Notes: generated by a model not told the origin, from the sequence alone. DNA of 64,000 nucleotides from CAYJAD01 sp964368075 (GCA_964368075.1 CAYJAD010000002.1:39604-103603), one strand, 5' to 3'; positions 41,052 to 49,709 are shown, counted from the first letter of the stretch. A program made the numbers and translations.

Positions 41052-41774
41052 TTAAGGAATTTCTGAAATGAAATTATTGCCTTGGACACTTATGTGGTGC
41101 AAAATTTTCCCTAATACGCCGGCGATATCAAGTGAAGAGGTATCAATAATAGTGGCGTCTGTGGCAGGGCACAGCGGCGCTATGGCGCGGTGCTTGTCTC
41201 TACTGTCGCGCTGACGAATTTGCTCTGTCAATTGCATTAAGTCAACACTTTCACCTTGTTCCTCAAGTTGACGCATGCGACGCACCGCACGAATTTCTGC
41301 CGTGGCATCTAAGAAAAATTTGAAACGCGCGTTGGGGAAAACCACCGAGCCCATGTCTCGACCTTCGGCTACCAAGGGCGTGTTTTGTCCAAGAGCGCGC
41401 TGCGCTTCTTTAAGAATGTCTCGTACCACGGGTACTGTGGCTAAGCGCGAAGCAAGGTTGCCTACTTCTTCTGTGCGAATTTCACTGCGAATGGGTTCAT
41501 TATTACAATAAAGAGCTGTGTTGGCGCCATAACCTTGAAGGTGAAAGGTCCATGCTGTACAGCGCTCTTGCAGTTCTTCTTGCGGCAGGTGTTCTGCCCC
41601 TGCTCCTAATTTTAGGGCAAGACAGCGAAACATGGCTCCTGTATCTAAGTAGGCAATGCGTAGATGTGTGGCTACCCCTTTAGCTAAGGTAGATTTTCCC
41701 ACACCTGCTGGCCCATCTAGGGTGACAATAGATAAGGGCGGGCAGTGTGCCGCGGAAGATGTAGCACCACTCAT
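41052..41774 (-). CDS. cmk: Cytidylate kinase
   Basis: Phosphorylates CMP/dCMP. P-loop LDGPAGVGKSTLAKG, the YLDTGAMFRCLA and AEGRDMGSVVFPNARFKFFLDA motifs and RQRDSRDKHRAIAPLCPATD near the C-terminus are complete in 240 residues. The start overlaps the hisC stop by four bases (ATGA), so the two genes form an operon. Confidence 0.95.
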   Translation of the reverse strand: MSGATSSAAHCPPLSIVTLDGPAGVGKSTLAKGVATHLRIAYLDTGAMFRCLALKLGAGAEHLPQEELQERCTAWTFHLQGYGANTALYCNNEPIRSEIRTEEVGNLASRLATVPVVRDILKEAQRALGQNTPLVAEGRDMGSVVFPNARFKFFLDATAEIRAVRRMRQLEEQGESVDLMQLTEQIRQRDSRDKHRAIAPLCPATDATIIDTSSLDIAGVLGKILHHISVQGNNFISEIP

Positions 41775-42883
41775 GCTAGAACCTGCGCAAAAACTTGTAA
41801 GAAATCACTGTTTTCTCTTTCAGTTCCTACAGAAATACGAAATAAATGTGGTAAGCTATAACTTTTAAGCGCGCGAATAATAAAACCTTTATGAAGCAAT
41901 GCTTCAAATAATGTGTCTACATCTTTTCCTGCTGGTGGTGCAAACATGATAAAGTTGGCATGGCTTGTCCATACGGTACAGCCTAATGAAGTAAGTCCTA
42001 GCTGTAATTGTTTTCGACCTTTTTTTACGGTATCAATGCTTTTTTCATAGAAAACAGTATCTTCTAAAGCGGCTAGGCCGGCTTCTTCTGCTAAAATATT
42101 CACAGAAAATGGCATGCGCGCCCGCCAAAGATATTCCGCTAAGTTCTGTGGCAAAATGCCATAGCCCAAACGAATACCTGCTAAGCCATAGCTTTTGGAA
42201 AAAGTGCGTAAAAAAGCTACGTTTTCCCTGTGTATACCCTGAGCCAATAAAGAAAATGTTTGCTCATCGGTAAAATCCATATACGCCTCATCTATAACCA
42301 ATAAGCATTCAGGGGGAAGTTTTTCGGCCAAGGCTAACACGCTTTGCGCATCGGGACAATAACCGGAAGGATTGTCAGGGGTGGTTATAAATACAAGGCG
42401 TGTTTGTGCATCCACAAGGTCTAAAAGCTTCTCGAGAGGCAGGGAAAAATCTTCATTAAGCGGCATTTGTCGCAATGCAACACCACAAATGTGGGCTTGC
42501 ACGCTATACATACCAAAACAAGGTTTGAAAGACACAATATTGTGTTGCCCAGGCACACAGCGCACACGCATAAGCAGGTCGATAATTTCATCGGAGCCAT
42601 TGCCCATGACGATGCATTTTTCATGTACGCCATGTTTTTTGGCTAGCGCTTGTACAAGTCGTGGGTTGCCACCTTGTGGGTAACGAAACACCGTAGCAAC
42701 AGCTTTAGCAAGCCGTTCTTGCACTAAGGGGGAAGCCCCGAGTGCATTTTCATTGCTGGCCATTTTAACTACTTTTTCGCAACCATAGTTTTGTCTGATT
42801 TCTTCAATGCTTAAACCGGGCACATAGGCCTTTAAGGCGCTGATTTGTTCTCTTACGCTTTGAGAGGGAGGCAGTGTTGACAT
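41771..42883 (-). CDS. hisC: Histidinol-phosphate aminotransferase
   Basis: PLP enzyme of histidine synthesis, 370 residues. EIRQNYGCEKVVKMASNENA and GNGSDEIIDLLMRV, the Asp/Tyr VIDEAYMDF, and the PLP Lys in RTFSKSYGLAGIRLGYG are all HisC-like. It is transcribed ahead of cmk; other his genes are not nearby, so an additional role in aromatic transamination is possible. Confidence 0.92.
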   Translation of the reverse strand: MSTLPPSQSVREQISALKAYVPGLSIEEIRQNYGCEKVVKMASNENALGASPLVQERLAKAVATVFRYPQGGNPRLVQALAKKHGVHEKCIVMGNGSDEIIDLLMRVRCVPGQHNIVSFKPCFGMYSVQAHICGVALRQMPLNEDFSLPLEKLLDLVDAQTRLVFITTPDNPSGYCPDAQSVLALAEKLPPECLLVIDEAYMDFTDEQTFSLLAQGIHRENVAFLRTFSKSYGLAGIRLGYGILPQNLAEYLWRARMPFSVNILAEEAGLAALEDTVFYEKSIDTVKKGRKQLQLGLTSLGCTVWTSHANFIMFAPPAGKDVDTLFEALLHKGFIIRALKSYSLPHLFRISVGTERENSDFLQVFAQVLA

Positions 42884-42930
42884 GAAAAACCTGTTTTGGG
42901 TTAAATTTTATTGGGGTTGAGCACAATTAT

Positions 42931-42960
42931 GCACCTCTGGGAATAGGCGCCCAGAGGTGC
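42931..42960 (-). terminator. Hairpin after the universal stress protein gene
   Basis: Eleven-base stem GCACCTCTGGG / CCCAGAGGTGC with an 8-base loop, just downstream of the stress gene; the T-run is poor. It abuts GCACAATTAT, the core of the short hairpin family. Confidence 0.5.
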
Positions 42961-42979
42961 TGTGTATTATGTAAAAGAT

Positions 42980-43429
42980 TTATGAACTATAATCGGGACG
43001 TATGGTTAAGACGGGCTGATAAGCATTTTTTACCACGCTTTCTGCCACGGAACCAAAAAGAATACGGTCAAGACCTTTACGCCCGTGAGTACCCATAATA
43101 ATAAGGTCAACGTCTTCATCTTTCGCTTTTTGTACTATTTCTTCTGCAGCATAACCAATGAGCACGTGTCCCTTGGCTTCAACGCCAACGAAGTTCTCTG
43201 CAACAAAGGTGTCCATAGATTTTTCGGCACCGGTAACAATTTCACCAACGAAATTTTCTATGGTATTGGGCGGCACGTGAAAGCCCACATACTGACTTAG
43301 AGAAGGAGCTGTATACACCACAACCACCTCAGCATGAGTGAGCTTGGCAAGCATAATGGTATATTCAGCTAGGGTTTTACTATGATCTGATAAGTCTACG
43401 GCACAAAGAATTTTCTTAATGTCTCTCAT
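42980..43429 (-). CDS. Universal stress protein (UspA family, ATP-binding type)
   Basis: A 149-residue single-domain Usp. N-terminal KKILCAVDLSDHSKTLAEYT, and the ATP-binding motif GTHGRKGLDRILFGSVAESV near the C-terminus with the G-2x-G-9x-G spacing, then PVLTIR. The family forms dimers and is induced in energy or redox stress. AGGAGATGC lies before the ATG. A separate transcription unit. Confidence 0.92.
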   Translation of the reverse strand: MRDIKKILCAVDLSDHSKTLAEYTIMLAKLTHAEVVVVYTAPSLSQYVGFHVPPNTIENFVGEIVTGAEKSMDTFVAENFVGVEAKGHVLIGYAAEEIVQKAKDEDVDLIIMGTHGRKGLDRILFGSVAESVVKNAYQPVLTIRPDYSS

Positions 43430-43647
43430 GATGCATCTCCTTTTTCCGGGGTGCTGATGGGGGGTTTAGCCCACTGTCAAGGTGTAGAATCAGCATTATC
43501 TAAGGTAAAAACTTCAACTCAGTTGTTAGTGTACTGTATTTTTATGTGATAGACAAGGCTTCGTATTTTACGTATTCACACAACAGGCCGTTGAAGAAGT
43601 GCAATTTATGTTGTGAGATTTGTTTTTTGCTCTGCTCATGAATTAAG

Positions 43648-43730
43648 GGGCCTGCACAATTATTTTTCAAATAAATTTTGAGCATAAATGAAAAATAAAA
43701 CGTAACTAAGTAAAATTTATATGCAGGACA
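43648..43730. repeat. GCACAAT hairpin family, extended form
   Basis: Starts GGGCCTGCACAATTATTTTT and ends ATGCAGGAC. Order and length parallel the element at 29841-29925. Confidence 0.5.
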
Positions 43731-43776
43731 AATGTTTAAAAATCAATTGTTTAACAGGAAAGTAAAGCTCTAAAAT

Positions 43777-43804
43777 CTCTGCGCAATAAATTGTGCAGGA
43801 ATCT
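43777..43804. repeat. GCACAAT hairpin family copy
   Basis: CTCTGCGCAATAAATTGTGCAGGAATCT, close to the consensus apart from GCGCAAT for GCACAAT. Confidence 0.6.
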
Positions 43805-43888
43805 TGAATATATAAGAAAAGGAAATATTTTCCTATTGTTTTTTAGCAAGGTTTATTATATTAGATATTTATTAAAAATGAGTGCTTC

Positions 43889-43905
43889 TGGCAAGATTTT
43901 TGCAT
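43889..43905 (+). promoter_or_regulatory. Sigma-54 promoter of the 169-residue protein gene
   Basis: TGGCAAGATTTTTGCAT: GG (43890-43891) and GC (43902-43903) exactly 10 bases apart, with T-rich spacer as in strong sites. Expected start near 43915, about 22 bases before the ATG. Confidence 0.8.
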
Positions 43906-43936
43906 CTCATAAACAAACGCCAAGGTTGGAGGCGCT

Positions 43937-44446
43937 ATGAATATACATACCGAACAAATCGGAGCCTTGCTCTCTCAACAGGAGTTACAAGCTAAGAAGG
44001 CATCCAGCACAGCTGGTAGCGGCTTAGATTTTGCGACAACTTTTGCAAAGCAAGCAGTCCTTGGTGACGCAGAAAATGGCATACAATCAACGGCATCTGT
44101 ACCTATGATGCAGGCCAGTGTTGTACAACAAATGCTTTTGAATGGTGTAGATGCAAATGCTACATCACAGACCAATACAACATCCACAGGCCAAGCTTTA
44201 GAGCAAGCTGCCGGCGCTTTGGATATGTGGGAGTCGTATGCTCAGAAGCTGCGTATGCCGGGCAATGATGGAAATTTGCGCGATGCTTATGCTCTTTTAG
44301 AAGGTATCGAATCGCAAGTGTCTACGCTTAAGACGGAAAATAATGCCGTTCTTGAGCAGAACCCTGAGTTGGCAAGTCTTGTTAACGAGCTTGAGATTAT
44401 GAGCACCACTGAAAAATTTAAATTTAATCGTGGTGATTATCTCTAG
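43937..44446 (+). CDS. Sigma-54-regulated protein of unknown function, possibly flagellar
   Basis: A 169-residue soluble protein with no signal peptide. The N-terminal third is Ala/Ser/Thr/Gln-rich (ELQAKKASSTAGSGLDFATT); the middle has QASVVQQMLLNGVDANATSQ; the C-terminal third is helical (NLRDAYALLEGIESQVSTLK) and ends TEKFKFNRGDYL. I do not recognise a family, although the composition and the Asn/Gln-rich low-complexity opening are like those of flagellar export substrates. GGAGG lies before the ATG. The canonical sigma-54 promoter, the same class as that of flgF here, is the best clue to a motility role. Confidence 0.6.
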   Translation: MNIHTEQIGALLSQQELQAKKASSTAGSGLDFATTFAKQAVLGDAENGIQSTASVPMMQASVVQQMLLNGVDANATSQTNTTSTGQALEQAAGALDMWESYAQKLRMPGNDGNLRDAYALLEGIESQVSTLKTENNAVLEQNPELASLVNELEIMSTTEKFKFNRGDYL

Positions 44447-44464
44447 AGTAACTAGATTTTCCGT

Positions 44465-44498
44465 AAAAACGCCGCACGTTGTGACGGCGTTTTTTTTT
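44465..44498 (+). terminator. Intrinsic terminator of the 169-residue protein gene
   Basis: AACGCCG...CGGCGTT stem with inner CAC / GTG pairing and a nine-base T-run. Confidence 0.88.
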
Positions 44499-44532
44499 GC
44501 GCTAGTGAAAATGCTCGGGAAGTAAGAAAGGA

Positions 44533-44564
44533 AGACTCCTGAACAATGAATTGTGCAGGAGTCT
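44533..44564. repeat. GCACAAT hairpin family copy (long-armed)
   Basis: AGACTCCTGAACAATGAATT then GTGCAGGAGTCT: the arms AGACTCCTG / CAGGAGTCT pair perfectly. Confidence 0.7.
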
Positions 44565-44569
44565 CATTT

Positions 44570-44915
44570 ATAGTAATTTTGAAACACTATCTAGAATCAG
44601 GTAGGAAAAAAGGTGGCTACAAGTAAAAAATAAAGGAACATTTTTCCTCTTTTTTTATGTGCTATGTAGAGTTCATTTTTTAGATAAAAGTCTTGTAGCG
44701 GAATTTTTTTTAAATGCAAATGTATAAAATCGTCGAAGAGAAATATTCAAGTAGAAAATACGATATTTGTGTTGTTTATATTGCAAAAACAGATACATAA
44801 GTAGATGGCAGAAAGCCTTTATACAATACTTTTCATGGTGTTTGTTACCGTGCTAGCTTAAGAAAGCTTTGTGTTATGTACAAAGCAGAACTCTTCAAAT
44901 GAGTGCTGTTCTCGA
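44570..44915. other. A/T-rich intergenic stretch
   Basis: Between the hairpin at 44533 and the sigma-54 site at 44919. I see no gene. It may hold activator binding sites for the sigma-54 promoter, but no clear enhancer-like palindrome was picked out. Confidence 0.4.
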
Positions 44916-44918
44916 TAT

Positions 44919-44935
44919 TGGCACAGCATGTGCAT
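44919..44935 (+). promoter_or_regulatory. Sigma-54 promoter of the TPR protein gene
   Basis: TGGCACAGCATGTGCAT: GG (44920-44921) and GC (44932-44933) are 10 bases apart and the -24 element TGGCAC is perfect. Expected start near 44945, leaving a leader of about 70 bases. Confidence 0.8.
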
Positions 44936-45014
44936 CCTCGAAGGCATAGCAAGGTAAAGCACAGGGCTTTGCTTTAGCTATATGCTAACATTCTATTCCT
45001 TTGGGGAGGATATT

Positions 45015-45575
45015 ATGAGTCAACTCGATTATGAAATTAACAAAGAATTAGGCGAATGCTACTTGTTTATGGGCGATTTTGATAAGGCTGAAGAGTATTA
45101 TCGTAAAGCTGTAAATTTTGCCGAATCTCAAGCTGCTCCGTACTTAGGTCTTGCTACCATTGCAGTACAGCGTAATAAACTTGATGATGCTTTAGCCTTG
45201 TATACCAAAGCGCATTCCATGGAAGAAAATGACAAATCTTTCACAGGCATGGGACTTGTTCAAATGGAGCTTGGCCAACATGAAATTGCCTATGACCACT
45301 TTACTCGTGCGCTGGCTTTAAATCCAGAAAATCTTGTGGCCTTGAATTGCCTTGTGCGTGAAAGCTATCATTTACAACGTCTTGCTGATATTGTGCCTGT
45401 GCTTGAAGTGAGCATGAAAGTATCTGCAGAAGCCAATGCCATTCAAGTGAGTCTTGCGGGTATTTTGATTTCCTTAGGCCGTAATGATGAAGCTAAAGCA
45501 CATCTTGAAGCTGTGCTTGGTCTTGATCCTTCCAATATCAATGCTCAGGAGCTTATTGCTAGCATGGCTGCTTAA
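45015..45575 (+). CDS. TPR protein under sigma-54 control
   Basis: A 186-residue protein made almost entirely of tetratricopeptide repeats: YLFMGDFDKAEEYYRKAVNF, then LATIAVQRNKLDDALALYTK, MGLVQMELGQHEIAYDHFTR and a last repeat ILISLGRNDEAKAHLEAVLG. It has no signal peptide and is probably cytoplasmic, as an adaptor or co-chaperone. GGGGAGGA before the ATG at 45015 decides the start. Its promoter class and closeness to the other sigma-54-driven gene suggest one regulon, perhaps motility. Confidence 0.75.
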   Translation: MSQLDYEINKELGECYLFMGDFDKAEEYYRKAVNFAESQAAPYLGLATIAVQRNKLDDALALYTKAHSMEENDKSFTGMGLVQMELGQHEIAYDHFTRALALNPENLVALNCLVRESYHLQRLADIVPVLEVSMKVSAEANAIQVSLAGILISLGRNDEAKAHLEAVLGLDPSNINAQELIASMAA

Positions 45576-45589
45576 AAGCGCCGTAGCAT

Positions 45590-45750
45590 GCATAACTATA
45601 TTCCCTCCCCAATCGGTTTTCCGGCCTTGATTTGCAAGGTTAAGGTCGGAAAAACCTAATAAGGGTGGCCGCTAATCCCAAAGCAGGATGCAAGGGGGTA
45701 GGTCATGGATGACAGAAGATAAACGCAAGTTTCGGCTTGCGTTTTTTCTT
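45590..45750 (+). ncRNA. Candidate structured RNA with its own terminator
   Basis: A strong imperfect stem GGTTTTCCGGCCTT / AAGGTCGGAAAAACC (about 45619-45659) is followed by G-rich single-stranded segments, a small GTCAT / ATGAC hairpin and a clean intrinsic terminator AAACGCAAG / CTTGCGTTTTTT (45722-45749). An outer pairing of CCCTCCCC (about 45603) with GGGGGTAGG is possible. It is not a tRNA, SRP RNA or tmRNA by motif, and 6S RNA was not supported. It could be a 3' UTR of the TPR gene or an independent sRNA. Confidence 0.45.
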
Positions 45751-45911
45751 TTTATAATTTTACTTTTCTTTGTAAGCATGTTGTCGTAAAGTTGCATTGT
45801 GTATTTTGTGTATAAAGACCTCTGCTTCTCAAAAATTATTAAGGCGTACTGCATTTAATAGTTATCTAAAAAGCAATTTCATCGAACCACACCTAATGTA
45901 TTAAATGAACT

Positions 45912-46772
45912 ATGAATATAATTACTCCCCAAGATATACGTACAAAATTACGTTGTGGCACGCCCTCTGTGGGGACTTGGCTACAAATTCCTTCTGCTGA
46001 TGTGGCAGAAATTATGGCTCATGCCGGTTATGATTGGCTAGTGGTAGACATGGAGCACGGCAGCATAGATGTGGGACAATTGCCGCATATGTTGCGTGCC
46101 ATAACGTGCGCACCTTATACCTGTGAAAGAGCTTCGACAGCGCATTCTTCTGACTCTTTGGAAAGGAAGCAAAGACCTCTCCCCATGGTAAGAGTTCCCA
46201 AGGCTACGACTATGTATATTCGTCGGGCTTTGGATGCCGGTGCAAGAGGGCTTGTTTTCCCCATGATGCAAAGTCGTAAACAGCTTGATAAAGCCATAGA
46301 GGCGGCAACCTATCCACAATCATGGAATGGTGATTTTATATTTGGGCGACGCGGTGTGGGGTATTGCCGCGCCAATGGCTATGGACACTATTTTTCGGAA
46401 TATGTGCAAAAGCCTGAAGAGGGACAAGGTATTGCTCCTGATATATTACTGGTGGCGCAAATCGAGCATAAAGATGCTTTAGAAAATTTAGAGAGCCTTG
46501 TGGCGCATCCTCGCTTAGATGCTCTTATGGTGGGGCCCTACGATCTTTCGGCTTCTTTGCAGGTCACAGGCCAATGTTCCCACCCTGATATGCAAAATGC
46601 TTTACAATATATAGAAAGTGTTTGTAAAAAGCATCATATGCCGTTGGGTATACATGTGGTAGACCCAAACCCTCAGGCTGTGCAGGAAATGGTGCATAAG
46701 GGCTATACCTTTGTGGCATACGGCTTAGATGCGGTATTTCTTTGGAAAAATGCCACTTGTCCCGCGGTATAG
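45912..46772 (+). CDS. HpcH/HpaI-family class II aldolase
   Basis: Metal-dependent pyruvate-type aldolase, 286 residues. GTWLQIPSADVAEIMAHAGY and VVDMEHGSIDVGQLPHML open the barrel; RALDAGARGLVFPMMQSRKQ, GRRGVGYCRANGYG, LLVAQIEHKDALENLES and DALMVGPYDLSASL are the conserved later strands. An insertion of about 15 residues (TCERASTAHSSDSLERKQ) lies between strands 2 and 3. The carbohydrate-like genes downstream (cytidylyltransferase, 2-hydroxyacid dehydrogenase, phosphatase) suggest it makes or breaks a deoxy-keto sugar acid; that link is inference. Confidence 0.85.
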   Translation: MNIITPQDIRTKLRCGTPSVGTWLQIPSADVAEIMAHAGYDWLVVDMEHGSIDVGQLPHMLRAITCAPYTCERASTAHSSDSLERKQRPLPMVRVPKATTMYIRRALDAGARGLVFPMMQSRKQLDKAIEAATYPQSWNGDFIFGRRGVGYCRANGYGHYFSEYVQKPEEGQGIAPDILLVAQIEHKDALENLESLVAHPRLDALMVGPYDLSASLQVTGQCSHPDMQNALQYIESVCKKHHMPLGIHVVDPNPQAVQEMVHKGYTFVAYGLDAVFLWKNATCPAV

Positions 46773-46891
46773 TAGGAAGTGAGTGTACAAGAAAATTCCT
46801 TAAATGTATCTTTCTTGTACAAGAATATATATTTAAGGAAGCGTAAATATAGAGAGCTTTCTTAATAAACCATAAATAAGTGAGTTAAAGT

Positions 46892-49696
46892 ATGTCATCT
46901 CTGAAAAATAATATTGTTTTTTTACAGTCTCAAGCTGCTGAAAGACCCAGTCTTAAACAGATGTTTTTGCATATGGCCCTTGTTTCTTCTTTGCTTTGTG
47001 TAAGTTCTTTAGGTCATGCTGCTACAAAGGAAAATCCTGCACAAGATTCTAAACAAACAAACTCCGCAGAGGAAATGTTTCAAAAAGCAGTGCCTTTATT
47101 GGAGTCTGGCAAGTTTACTCATGCTCGAGAGTACTTACGCGAAGCCGCAAATCTTGGACATGCGCAAGCACAAGCTACTTTGGCAAAAGCCTATGTTTAT
47201 GGGCGTGGTGTACGCCAAGATTACGCTCAAGCCTTTGCTTTGTATAGCAAAGCTGCTGCTCAAGGGAACCTTGAAGGTTTGAATGGTGTAGGGGTGTGCT
47301 ATCTTAACGGTTTAGGTGTAGAGAAAAACATACAAAAAGCCATAGAAGCTCTTGAGAAAGCCGCAGCAAAAAACTATGCCGAAGCTCAATCTAATTTGGG
47401 CAATATGTATCTGAAGGGGCTGGGTGTAGAAAAAGATATACCAAAAGCCATTTCTTTACTTCGTAAGGCCGCAGATCAAGGCCTTGCCGTTGCGCAAAAT
47501 ACTTTAGGTATGGCGTATGTTGAAGGGAAAGATGTAAAAAAAGACAGTGCAGAAGCTTTGCGTTGGTTTATGAAATCTGCAGAGCAAAATAATGCGTATG
47601 GCCAACTAAATGTTGGGGTTTATTACCTAACGGAAGATGGTGAAGATAAAAGCAAGGCTACAGAATGGTTTCGTAAGGCCGCAGAGCAGGGGCTTGCATC
47701 GGGACAGTTAGAACTTGGCTACATGTATGGTCGTGGTAATGGCGTAGAAGAAGATATGCAAAAGGCTTTCGAGTGGATTATGAAAGCAGCAGTGCAAGGT
47801 GACGCCAGAGCACAAAACGAAATTGGCTATATGTATAACAAGGGTCTTGGTGTAGAAAAAGATCTACAAAAGGCTTTTGAGTGGTTTATGAAAGCTGCAG
47901 AACAAGGGTATGCCGATGCACAGCGTAATGTTGCGCTGAGTTATCTGTACGGAGGTGCTGTAGAAAAAGATACAGTTAAGGGTGCAGAATGGATGCATAA
48001 AGCAGCAGCGCAGGGGCTTGCTTCTGCGCAAACAGAATTTGGAACCATGCATGTTACAAGTTTTGGTGTGGAAAAAGATCCGCAAAAGGCATTTCAATGG
48101 ATTACAAAAGCCGCAGAGCAAGGCTATGCCGATGCACAAAATAAACTTGGAATGCTTTATAGAGAAGGTATTGGTGTAGAGGCGGATTTACAAAAGGGTT
48201 CAGAGTTGTTTATGAAAGCCGCAGAGCAAGGCCATGCTGAAGCACAGCGCAATCTTGCCTTGCATTATTATGACGGGCTTGGTGTAGAAAAAGATTTGGT
48301 TAAAGCAGCAAGTTGGATGCGTAAATCTGCTGAGCAGGGTGATCCCATAGCGCAAAATAGCCTTGCTAAAATGTATCTTGATGGTACCGGCGTGGCAAAG
48401 AATGAACAACAAGCTGTAGAATGGTACCGCAAAGCAGCGGAACAAGGCTATGCAGGTGCACAATTTAATTTGGCCCTCTCCTATAGTTTGGGAAATGGTG
48501 TAGAAAAAGATTTGGCCAAGGCAGTAACTTGGTATGAAAGAGCGGCTCTTCAAGGTGATGCTGATGCGCAAAGTTCATTAGGTGATGCATATAATTATGG
48601 CCTAGGTGTGAAAGAAGATGCGAAAAAGGCTTTTGAGTGGTACAGTAAGTCTGCTGTGCAAGGGTTTTCTGAAGGTCAGACTAATTTGGGCACCCTTTAC
48701 CGGACAGGCAGAGGTGTAGAGAAAGATTTACAAAAAGCCGCTGAATTGTTTGAAATGGCTGCAATGCAAGGCTACTCCATAGCGCAAAATGAAATTGGTG
48801 TTTCCTATAATCACGGTTTGGGTGTGGAAGAAGATGTGCAAAAGGCTTTTAAGTGGTTTAGTGAAGGTGCTAAACAAGGAAATACCTATGCGCAAACGAA
48901 TCTTGGCTTGCTGTATATATATGGAGAAGAAAGAGGTATTAAAAAAGACTTAGCACTAGGCGTAAAGTTAATTAGTGGAGCCGCAGAACAAGGCAATGCT
49001 TTTGCGCAAAATGAATTGGGCGCACTGTACGATAATGGTATTGGTGTAAAAAAAGATGTACAAAAGGCTGTAGAGCTGTTTCATAAATCGGCAGAACAAG
49101 AATATGCAGCTGCGCAAAGAAACCTTGGTGTGATGTATTTATATGCAGAAGAAGAGGGTATTAAGAAAGATGTAGAGCAAGCTGTAAAATTTTTACATAA
49201 AGCCGCAGAGCAAGGTGATGCCGATGCACAAAATGAATTGGGCATAGTCTATGATAATGGCATGGGTGTAGAAAAAAATGCACAAAAAGCTTTGCATTTG
49301 TTTACTCAATCCGCTGAACAAGGCTATGAAGAGGCACAAGTAAATCTGGGTATTTTTTATACTTTTTCTGAGCAAAGAGGGTTGAAAAACGATTTTGCAC
49401 AAGGTGTGGCGTGGTTTCGTAAAGCTGCAGAACAAAACAATGCCGAAGCGCAATACCAGTTAGGCGTTGCGTATGCTTTGGGTAGAGGTGTAGAAAAAAA
49501 TATGGCAGAAGCGATACAATTGTTTAAAAAGGCGGCAGAGCAAGGGTATGCTGCTGCACAATACGATTTAGGCATGATGTCTCTTCATGGGTATGATATG
49601 GAAAAAAATGTGGATGCAGGCATGCAATGGTTGCAAAAAGCAGCCGCTCAAGGGTATGAAGAAGCTCAAGAAGAGTTAGAAAACTTGAAAAAATAG
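46892..49696 (+). CDS. Large secreted Sel1-repeat protein (about 23 repeats)
   Basis: A 934-residue protein. The N-terminal region has a hydrophobic segment (MALVSSLLCVSSLGHAATK) that reads as a Sec signal with cleavage after GHA, although it is preceded by an unusually long 28-residue n-region. From about residue 90 to the end it is Sel1-like repeats of 36 residues with the core AQxxLGxxYxxGxGVxxDxxKA; I count 23 full repeats and a partial last one. Such solenoids mediate protein-protein contact, and secreted Sel1 proteins occur in host-interacting bacteria. It sits between the aldolase and the cytidylyltransferase genes and looks inserted into that cluster. Confidence 0.88.
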   Translation: MSSLKNNIVFLQSQAAERPSLKQMFLHMALVSSLLCVSSLGHAATKENPAQDSKQTNSAEEMFQKAVPLLESGKFTHAREYLREAANLGHAQAQATLAKAYVYGRGVRQDYAQAFALYSKAAAQGNLEGLNGVGVCYLNGLGVEKNIQKAIEALEKAAAKNYAEAQSNLGNMYLKGLGVEKDIPKAISLLRKAADQGLAVAQNTLGMAYVEGKDVKKDSAEALRWFMKSAEQNNAYGQLNVGVYYLTEDGEDKSKATEWFRKAAEQGLASGQLELGYMYGRGNGVEEDMQKAFEWIMKAAVQGDARAQNEIGYMYNKGLGVEKDLQKAFEWFMKAAEQGYADAQRNVALSYLYGGAVEKDTVKGAEWMHKAAAQGLASAQTEFGTMHVTSFGVEKDPQKAFQWITKAAEQGYADAQNKLGMLYREGIGVEADLQKGSELFMKAAEQGHAEAQRNLALHYYDGLGVEKDLVKAASWMRKSAEQGDPIAQNSLAKMYLDGTGVAKNEQQAVEWYRKAAEQGYAGAQFNLALSYSLGNGVEKDLAKAVTWYERAALQGDADAQSSLGDAYNYGLGVKEDAKKAFEWYSKSAVQGFSEGQTNLGTLYRTGRGVEKDLQKAAELFEMAAMQGYSIAQNEIGVSYNHGLGVEEDVQKAFKWFSEGAKQGNTYAQTNLGLLYIYGEERGIKKDLALGVKLISGAAEQGNAFAQNELGALYDNGIGVKKDVQKAVELFHKSAEQEYAAAQRNLGVMYLYAEEEGIKKDVEQAVKFLHKAAEQGDADAQNELGIVYDNGMGVEKNAQKALHLFTQSAEQGYEEAQVNLGIFYTFSEQRGLKNDFAQGVAWFRKAAEQNNAEAQYQLGVAYALGRGVEKNMAEAIQLFKKAAEQGYAAAQYDLGMMSLHGYDMEKNVDAGMQWLQKAAAQGYEEAQEELENLKK

Positions 49697-49709
49697 TGTA
49701 GTAAAATTT

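Larger units (their letters stand above)
43430..43888. other. Long intergenic region with repeats, no gene
   Basis: Lies between the divergent stress protein and the sigma-54-promoted gene. It holds two members of the GCACAAT hairpin family and is otherwise A/T-rich. No credible reading frame is seen. Confidence 0.6.

Noticed and set aside
45590..45750. 6S RNA, SRP RNA or tmRNA identity for the structured intergenic RNA
   Set aside because: No GGAAG tetraloop region of SRP RNA, no tRNA-like ends of tmRNA, and no long closing stem of 6S RNA could be drawn.
47100..49690. Regular repeats of about 108 bases that could suggest a repeat array
   Set aside because: They are in-frame Sel1 codons of one protein, not CRISPR or tandem DNA repeats.
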